Origin: Betaproteobacteria bacterium
Lineage (GTDB): Bacteria > Pseudomonadota > Gammaproteobacteria > Burkholderiales > SG8-39
Length of the DNA stretch: 10,346 nucleotides
Reading direction: 5' to 3'
Assembly (NCBI GenBank): GCA_007280315.1
Contig: QYQC01000004.1
Location: 1-10,346 of the forward strand
Positions 6,583 to 10,346 of the stretch are shown here, in pieces (positions within the stretch are counted from its first letter, which is position 1; every line of letters begins with the position of its first letter). The position numbers and the translations under genes were made by a program. The notes below the pieces were generated by a model. The model did no database searches. It was not told where the DNA came from and worked only from the letters and a program-made list of their open reading frames with translations.

Positions 6583-7131
6583 TCAGCGGCGCGCGCCGGC
6601 GGACTCGCGCCAGGCGAGCGTCAATTCAAACTTCACTACAATCGGCGGCGCCCCTTCGCTCAACTTGTGATTGGACAGCGCGACGCGCGCGAACAGCGGG
6701 CTCGCGGACAGGGTGTCCGAGAAATGGCTCAACGCGCCAAAATCTTTCGCTTCTCCGCTTAACACAAACTCCCTTTTGGCCGCGTCGGCATTCAGCGAAA
6801 GCAGGGCAATATCGCCGTTCCTGCTTGATTCCAGCGAGTGAAACAGTTCATCCCATGCAATCAGGATTTGCGCGTATGCGGCGCCAGCCTGATCCAACTG
6901 GGCGGTCAGTTCCGGAGGCGCTTTTTCCTGCGGCTGCCGGCGTTGTGCGCGCGCGGCGAGCTGGTCCCGCTTAAGGCGCAGGGCATTGTTGGTTTCGACT
7001 TGCTGCTCGTTGCTCCATGCGGCGATTGCAAGTGCCAGTGCCCCTGCCAACAGCAGGCCGAGGCCGATATACGGCTTTGGTTTGGCGAGGGTGCGCTGCG
7101 CGGAAACGAAATCGAGCGAAAGTTGCGACAT
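6583..7131 (-). CDS. PilN-like inner-membrane protein
   Basis: A 182-residue protein with a short cytoplasmic N-terminus beginning M-S-Q-L-S-L-D-F-V. PilN and GspL proteins use a short stretch of this kind to dock on the cytoplasmic actin-like partner. One transmembrane helix follows at about residues 21-39 (Y-I-G-L-G-L-L-L-A-G-A-L-A-L), then a charged coiled coil at about 42-70, then an alpha/beta periplasmic domain with 'D-I-A-L-L-S-L-N-A-D', 'F-V-L-S-G-E-A-K-D' and 'V-V-K-F-E-L-T-L-A-W'. This order is that of PilN or the membrane half of GspL. It would pair with the PilO-like product. The ATG is 4 bp past the previous stop with no Shine-Dalgarno, suggesting translational coupling. Confidence 0.78.
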   Translation of the reverse strand: MSQLSLDFVSAQRTLAKPKPYIGLGLLLAGALALAIAAWSNEQQVETNNALRLKRDQLAARAQRRQPQEKAPPELTAQLDQAGAAYAQILIAWDELFHSLESSRNGDIALLSLNADAAKREFVLSGEAKDFGALSHFSDTLSASPLFARVALSNHKLSEGAPPIVVKFELTLAWRESAGARR

Positions 7132-7135
7132 AGGT

Positions 7136-7945
7136 CTAGTGCTGGCGTGAAAGCGGCGTGGCCGCGGTCGTCAAATTCGCGCGATCATCGGCGTTGAAAA
7201 TGCTCTGCTGCAACACCACGCGCCACGGCGGCGGCAGGCGCAGCGCGCGGCCGGCGACCGAGAATACGCGCACCTCCACCGTTGACTGCGCGAGCAGGGC
7301 GCTCTGGCGCTCCAGTAGCTGTGCCGCGATTTCGTCGCGGTCACTTTCGCAGCGCTGGCAGTGCAGGCTCGTCAGCATTCCTCGTTCGACAAATGCCAGC
7401 GTGAGCATTCCGGGTTCGTCGAGCAGCACCCACCCGGTGGTGTTGGCCAACGCTTTTTCGGACCGATCAAATACATGGCCAAACAACGGTTCCATCCGGC
7501 TCAGCCGCGCGCCGGCGCCGGCGTTGACTTCCCTGATCGCCTCCACCAGCCCCGATTCCATTCCGACCGCCAACAGGCGCGTTCCCTGCAAGGCGAGGCG
7601 GAAATTCCAGGCGTCCTGCCCGGTTTCCGGATACTGACGTGCAAAATGGGTGCGGGCGAGCAGCAGCATCTCGTTCTCGTTCAGGCTGGTCGCGGTTGCA
7701 GGAAGCAGGTGGGCGCGCACCCAAAGATCCGAAAGCGCGATGTGCACGCGCGTACCGAAGCGCGCCTCGCGCGATAGCACCTTGCCCAGCAGTGTCACCG
7801 CCGGATGCCAGTCGGCGCTGTCCTGCGCTGGTTCGATCAAATCCGAACTTGCGCGGGCGCTGCTTTGCCGCCACCGGTTCATCGATGCCCGCCGTAGAAC
7901 AAGCAGGCGCGGCGTCATCAGGATCTCAAGACGTTCCCACACCAT
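7136..7945 (-). CDS. PilM/GspL-cytoplasmic-domain-like protein, first gene of the operon
   Basis: A 269-residue soluble protein with no signal peptide or transmembrane helix. Residues about 62-130 ('G-T-R-V-H-I-A-L-S-D-L-W-V-R', 'L-P-A-T-A-T-S-L-N-E-N-E', 'A-R-T-H-F-A-R-Q-Y') and 120-195 ('L-L-A-V-G-M-E-S-G-L-V-E-A-I', 'G-W-V-L-L-D-E-P-G-M-L-T-L-A-F-V') have the strand-turn-strand rhythm of the degenerate actin-like fold of GspL/PilM cytoplasmic domains. No clear nucleotide-binding motif is visible. Position ahead of PilN-, PilO- and PilP-like genes supports a role as cytoplasmic adaptor linking the motor to the membrane ring. The ATG at 7945 is used, but its Shine-Dalgarno is poor; ATGs at 7918 and 7882 (codons 10 and 22) are possible, since the first 30 residues look non-conserved. 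Function is inferred from context more than sequence. Confidence 0.7.
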   Translation of the reverse strand: MVWERLEILMTPRLLVLRRASMNRWRQSSARASSDLIEPAQDSADWHPAVTLLGKVLSREARFGTRVHIALSDLWVRAHLLPATATSLNENEMLLLARTHFARQYPETGQDAWNFRLALQGTRLLAVGMESGLVEAIREVNAGAGARLSRMEPLFGHVFDRSEKALANTTGWVLLDEPGMLTLAFVERGMLTSLHCQRCESDRDEIAAQLLERQSALLAQSTVEVRVFSVAGRALRLPPPWRVVLQQSIFNADDRANLTTAATPLSRQH

Positions 7946-7979
7946 CGTCAGGATTCAGACGCTGTTAAAGTCATTTTCG

Positions 7980-8009
7980 ATGATAGCATGGCAGTGCGTG
8001 CCGTCGTAA
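7980..8009 (-). promoter_or_regulatory. Extended -10 promoter for the minus-strand secretion operon
   Basis: On the minus strand TGCTATCAT (7980-7988) is an extended -10: TG, one base, and TATCAT, five of six to consensus. A weak -35 (TTACGA, 8004-8009) lies 18 bp upstream. Transcription would start near 7973, giving a leader of about 28 nt before the ATG at 7945. Overlap with the oppositely oriented promoter makes shared regulation likely. Confidence 0.55.
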
Positions 8010-8016
8010 TCGGCGG

Positions 8017-8025
8017 TGATAGAAT
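8017..8025 (+). promoter_or_regulatory. Extended -10 promoter for the plus-strand pseudopilin gene
   Basis: TGATAGAAT (8017-8025) is an extended -10: TG, one base, TAGAAT, with five of six matches to TATAAT. No good -35 is present at 17-18 bp, as is usual for extended -10 promoters. Transcription would start near 8032. That places the upstream GTG at 8016 outside the mRNA and favours ATG 8052 as the start codon. Confidence 0.5.
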
Positions 8026-8051
8026 CCGCCCGGAGCGTTTCGTTCGATTTC

Positions 8052-8600
8052 ATGCAGCCCGACCCAGTTCATAGGCATAAGCTGCCTGGCACCCGTTACC
8101 GTCTGCGGGCGCGTACGCCTTCCCGCACGACTGCGGCGGGTTTCAGTCTGATTGAACTGATGGCCGTGCTGGCAATATTGGCGATTCTGGCGGCTGCCGC
8201 GTTTCCGCTGGCCAGGGTGACGACACAACACGGCAAGGAGCAGGAACTGCGCTACAGCCTGAGGCAGTTGCGCGAGGGTATCGATGCGTACAAACGGGCG
8301 GCCGATGAGGGTCGGATTGCAAAAAAGATGGGCGAGTCGGGCTACCCCAAGACGCTGGATGACCTTGTCAAGGGCGTCGAGGATCAGCGCGATCCCAATC
8401 TGAACAAATCCAAAATCTATTTTCTGCGCCGCATTCCACGCGACCCGATGGCCGCATCCGGAGTGGCGGCGGTCGAAAGCTGGGGAAAGCGCAGCTATGC
8501 CAGCGCGCCGGACGAACCGCGCGAGGGCGACGACGTGTTTGACGTTTTTTCCCTTAATGAATCCATCGGATTGAATGGCATATCCTATCGACAATGGTGA
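8052..8600 (+). CDS. GspG-like pseudopilin, divergent from the main operon
   Basis: A 182-residue protein from ATG 8052. A long basic leader of about 30 residues (several Arg/His/Pro) ends T-A-A-G30 | F31-S-L-I-E-L, with Glu at mature position 5 and a hydrophobic helix at about 31-50 (A-V-L-A-I-L-A-I-L-A-A-A-A-F-P-L). The globular part has 'L-R-Q-L-R-E-G-I-D-A-Y-K', 'Y-P-K-T-L-D-D-L-V-K-G', 'Y-F-L-R-R-I-P-R-D-P-M' and ends D-V-F...G-L-N-G-I-S-Y-R-Q-W, paralleling the C-terminus of the GspG-like protein at 3090-3491, so the two are paralogues. The in-frame GTG at 8016 would add 12 residues but lies upstream of the predicted transcription start. No strong Shine-Dalgarno is seen (GGAG is 16 nt away). 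It overlaps the next gene. Confidence 0.85.
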   Translation: MQPDPVHRHKLPGTRYRLRARTPSRTTAAGFSLIELMAVLAILAILAAAAFPLARVTTQHGKEQELRYSLRQLREGIDAYKRAADEGRIAKKMGESGYPKTLDDLVKGVEDQRDPNLNKSKIYFLRRIPRDPMAASGVAAVESWGKRSYASAPDEPREGDDVFDVFSLNESIGLNGISYRQW

Positions 8601-9451
8601 TGACCGTAGTTTCGTTTAGGCGGTTGCTCGCGGTCGCCGTGCTGTTGTGTTCGTTACCGGCAGTTGCGGGAAGTGTGTCCTTCCGCATGTCGCTGACCGG
8701 GCCGCAGCTGACGGTGATCAACCAGGGCGACAGTGCGGCGTTCTATCCTGCGGTTTTCACATTGCGGAACAATGGCGACTGGGCGCGGCTTGAAACGGGC
8801 GGTGCACTGGCGGAACTGCCCGCGGGAGCGCAGGCGCAGTTCATCTGGCCCGACCTGCGCCCGCTGGCGCAGCTGACCGCGCTCGAGCACATGCAGCCGG
8901 TGATGGTGCGCTTTTTCGATCAGGCCGGCGTCGGTTTCGGACAGATTTCCTTTTTTCGCGCGCCGCCCGCGGCGAAAACCACCCTGAAGGCGCACTATGC
9001 CGGTGGCGCGCTTCAGATCGAACCGCCGGAACTCGCGACCAGCCTGCGCGCAACCTGGGTGCTTTGGCCGCAGGAGGAGGGCATCAAGCCGATTCGCCTG
9101 CCGCTGCGCTTCGAGCATCGCGTGCCGCCGGCGCAGCGCATCGACTGGCCGCGCCAGGGCAAAGTCCCGTTCACGCTCGACACCGGCGCCGGTCAGCCTG
9201 CAGTGATCCTGATTCACGAACTCGAACAGGGCTACGCCATGCAGCTGCTACCGGGCGGAGGACTGCAGGGCAGGGAGCAGCGCGCGGCCTGGCTCGACGC
9301 CTCGGCGAAATTCTATAGCGCCGCGCTGATTGCGTTGGCGATCGCGCTGGCAGCGATGGTGCTGCAGTTTCTGCGCCGCCCCGGCGGTACCGTTCCTCCG
9401 GATCCAAGCACAAACAGCGGCCCATTCAAGAAAGGCCGCGCCAAAGCATGA
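8594..9451 (+). CDS. Signal-peptide protein with C-terminal membrane anchor, unknown function
   Basis: A 285-residue protein I do not recognise. Residues 1-26 are a Sec signal peptide (basic F-R-R, core L-L-A-V-A-V-L-L, cleavage near A-V-A-G). Residues about 27-235 are extracytoplasmic and look beta-rich: hydrophobic strands broken by Gly/Pro, including 'F-Y-P-A-V-F-T-L-R-N-N-G-D-W' and 'A-Q-F-I-W-P-D-L-R-P-L'. This could be one or two Ig-like domains, a guess from composition. Residues 243-261 form one transmembrane helix, followed by R-R and a Pro/Lys-rich cytoplasmic tail. The expected topology is a periplasmic domain held in the inner membrane. ATG 8594 overlaps the preceding pseudopilin by 7 nt; ATG 8600 is an alternative that drops two residues. 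It overlaps the following gene by 4 nt (ATGA), so it is cotranscribed with both and may act with them. Confidence 0.75.
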   Translation: MVMTVVSFRRLLAVAVLLCSLPAVAGSVSFRMSLTGPQLTVINQGDSAAFYPAVFTLRNNGDWARLETGGALAELPAGAQAQFIWPDLRPLAQLTALEHMQPVMVRFFDQAGVGFGQISFFRAPPAAKTTLKAHYAGGALQIEPPELATSLRATWVLWPQEEGIKPIRLPLRFEHRVPPAQRIDWPRQGKVPFTLDTGAGQPAVILIHELEQGYAMQLLPGGGLQGREQRAAWLDASAKFYSAALIALAIALAAMVLQFLRRPGGTVPPDPSTNSGPFKKGRAKA

Positions 9452-10346
9452 TGCCGCGCGCTCGTCTGCCGGCGTGGTTTCTCGAGGGCTTGTTCGTCAT
9501 GGGCGCTGGCGCTCTGGTGGCGAACACGCTGGGCATTGCTTTTCTCAATTCGCCCAACTGGCCCACCGGCGGGGACGCCGCCTCGCATCTGCTTTACGCC
9601 TGGCTTTACGCCGATAGTCTGCTTCTGTCCGGAAAATTCCTCCCCTGGGTGCCGGAAGTATTCGGCGGACTGCCGTTTCTGTCGTACTACTTTCCGCTTC
9701 CGTTCATTGTCATCGCGTTGCTGTCCAAGCTGGTAGGCGTTGCTGTGGCGTTCAAGTGGGGCTCGTTCCTCGCGGCGATGCTGCTTCCCGGTGCGGTCTT
9801 CGTCGCGAGCCGGCGCTGGCTGGGCATGTCCCGGACGGCGGCGCTGTTTGCCGGCATCGGCGCACTTGCGTTTCTGCTGCATGAACAGAATTCGATCTGG
9901 GGCGGCAATCTGCTCTCCACGCTGGCGGGGGAATTCGCTTACAGCTATGGACTGCTGCTGGCGATACTCACCATGATCGCCTGGTTGCGTGCGGTGCAGT
10001 CCGGACGCGGCTGGCTGCTTCCCGCCCTGCTCGAAGCGGCGACCGGCTTCTCGCATGGTTTCCCGCTGCTGCTGGTGGGGTTTTCCACGGCGTTCCTGCT
10101 GTTCGAGGGCGGCCAGTTTCGCCGCACCATCGGTCTGCTCGCACGCGGGCACCTGCTGGCGTTCTGCCTGCTCGGCGGCTGGCTGTGGCCGATGCTGGAA
10201 ATGCACGGCCTTACGATTCCCAACGACGCGGCTTTTCCGCTGCAAAGCTGGCGCGATCTGTTGCCGGCGGCGCTGTGGCCGGTGGCGGCCGCAGGCCTCG
10301 CGGGTCTTGCACTGCTGGGCTTTCCGGCGGTGCGCCGGCGCTGGAC
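9448..10346 (+). CDS. PTPS-related polytopic membrane protein (GT-C-like), N-terminal part
   Basis: An open frame from ATG 9448 reaches the window edge (299 codons plus two bases). It has many transmembrane helices (for example residues 13-32, 84-100, 105-120, 131-145, 165-181, 202-219 and 234-250). After the first helix comes 'P-T-G-G-D-A-A-S-H-L' (Asp43, His47), and then 'F-L-P-W-V-P-E-V-F-G-G-L-P-F' with 'Y-Y-F-P-L-P-F'. 'G-N-L-L-S-T-L-A-G-E-F-A-Y-S' (153-166) follows. These are hallmarks of the integral membrane proteins named '6-pyruvoyl-tetrahydropterin synthase-related' and of GT-C-fold glycosyltransferase-like proteins, in which an Asp in the first periplasmic loop is catalytic. It probably acts on a lipid-linked sugar or related donor at the inner membrane; the substrate is unknown and the name does not imply pterin chemistry. 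It overlaps the preceding stop (ATGA). Confidence 0.82.
   Translation, partial: MMPRARLPAWFLEGLFVMGAGALVANTLGIAFLNSPNWPTGGDAASHLLYAWLYADSLLLSGKFLPWVPEVFGGLPFLSYYFPLPFIVIALLSKLVGVAVAFKWGSFLAAMLLPGAVFVASRRWLGMSRTAALFAGIGALAFLLHEQNSIWGGNLLSTLAGEFAYSYGLLLAILTMIAWLRAVQSGRGWLLPALLEAATGFSHGFPLLLVGFSTAFLLFEGGQFRRTIGLLARGHLLAFCLLGGWLWPMLEMHGLTIPNDAAFPLQSWRDLLPAALWPVAAAGLAGLALLGFPAVRRRW

Noticed and set aside
7948..7974. Eight-codon leader ORF (ATG 7974, stop 7948) just ahead of the PilM/GspL-like gene
   Set aside because: Its ATG coincides with the predicted transcription start, there is no ribosome binding site, and the peptide has no attenuator-like codon bias.
8016..8051. GTG 8016 as start of the divergent pseudopilin
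   Set aside because: It overlaps the extended -10 itself, has no Shine-Dalgarno, and would lengthen an already long leader peptide to 42 residues.
9313..10245. Minus-strand open frame of 310 codons opposite the GT-C-like gene
   Set aside because: The translation is Gln/Arg/Ala-rich with no hydrophobic core, while the plus strand encodes a recognisable polytopic membrane protein.

Overview
The window looks like chromosomal DNA of a GC-rich Gram-negative bacterium, most likely a betaproteobacterium (a Nitrosomonadales- or Burkholderiales-type lineage). The assignment rests on protein style only: a lipid-anchored outer-membrane secretin, a PilM/N/O/P-like inner-membrane set, an RCC1-repeat protein ending in paired GWNL...VWKW...GFWVN modules, and a PTPS-related membrane protein. 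I see no rRNA, tRNA, CRISPR array, insertion sequence or phage gene.

Layout. Positions 1-243 (minus) hold the start of a small secreted protein, cut by the window edge. Positions 354-2342 (minus) encode a secreted protein with seven RCC1 repeats, a fibronectin-III-like domain and two related C-terminal modules; it appears to have its own promoter. Positions 2560-7945 (minus) are a compact operon of seven genes, read from high to low coordinate: PilM/GspL-like protein, PilN-like protein, PilO/GspM-like protein, PilP/GspC-like protein, lipoprotein secretin, GspG-like pseudopilin, and an atypical second pseudopilin. Most junctions overlap by a few bases or are separated by only a few. Divergently from the operon head, positions 8052-10346 (plus) carry a third pseudopilin, a signal-peptide/C-terminal-anchor protein of unknown function, and the first 299 codons of a polytopic GT-C-like (PTPS-related) membrane protein. 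These three plus-strand genes overlap one another.

Working model. The minus-strand operon encodes the trans-envelope part of a type II secretion / type IV pilus-like machine: cytoplasmic-facing adaptor, inner-membrane alignment proteins, periplasmic linker, outer-membrane pore and pseudopilus subunits. The two motor components, the GspE/PilB ATPase and the GspF/PilC platform protein, are not in the window and must lie elsewhere if the machine works. The gene set resembles what I remember being labelled 'predicted secretion system X' in betaproteobacterial genomes; I could not check that. The RCC1 protein next to the operon is a plausible cargo, which is inference from position only. Two back-to-back extended -10 promoters in the 106-bp divergent gap suggest that the third pseudopilin and the main operon are expressed together.
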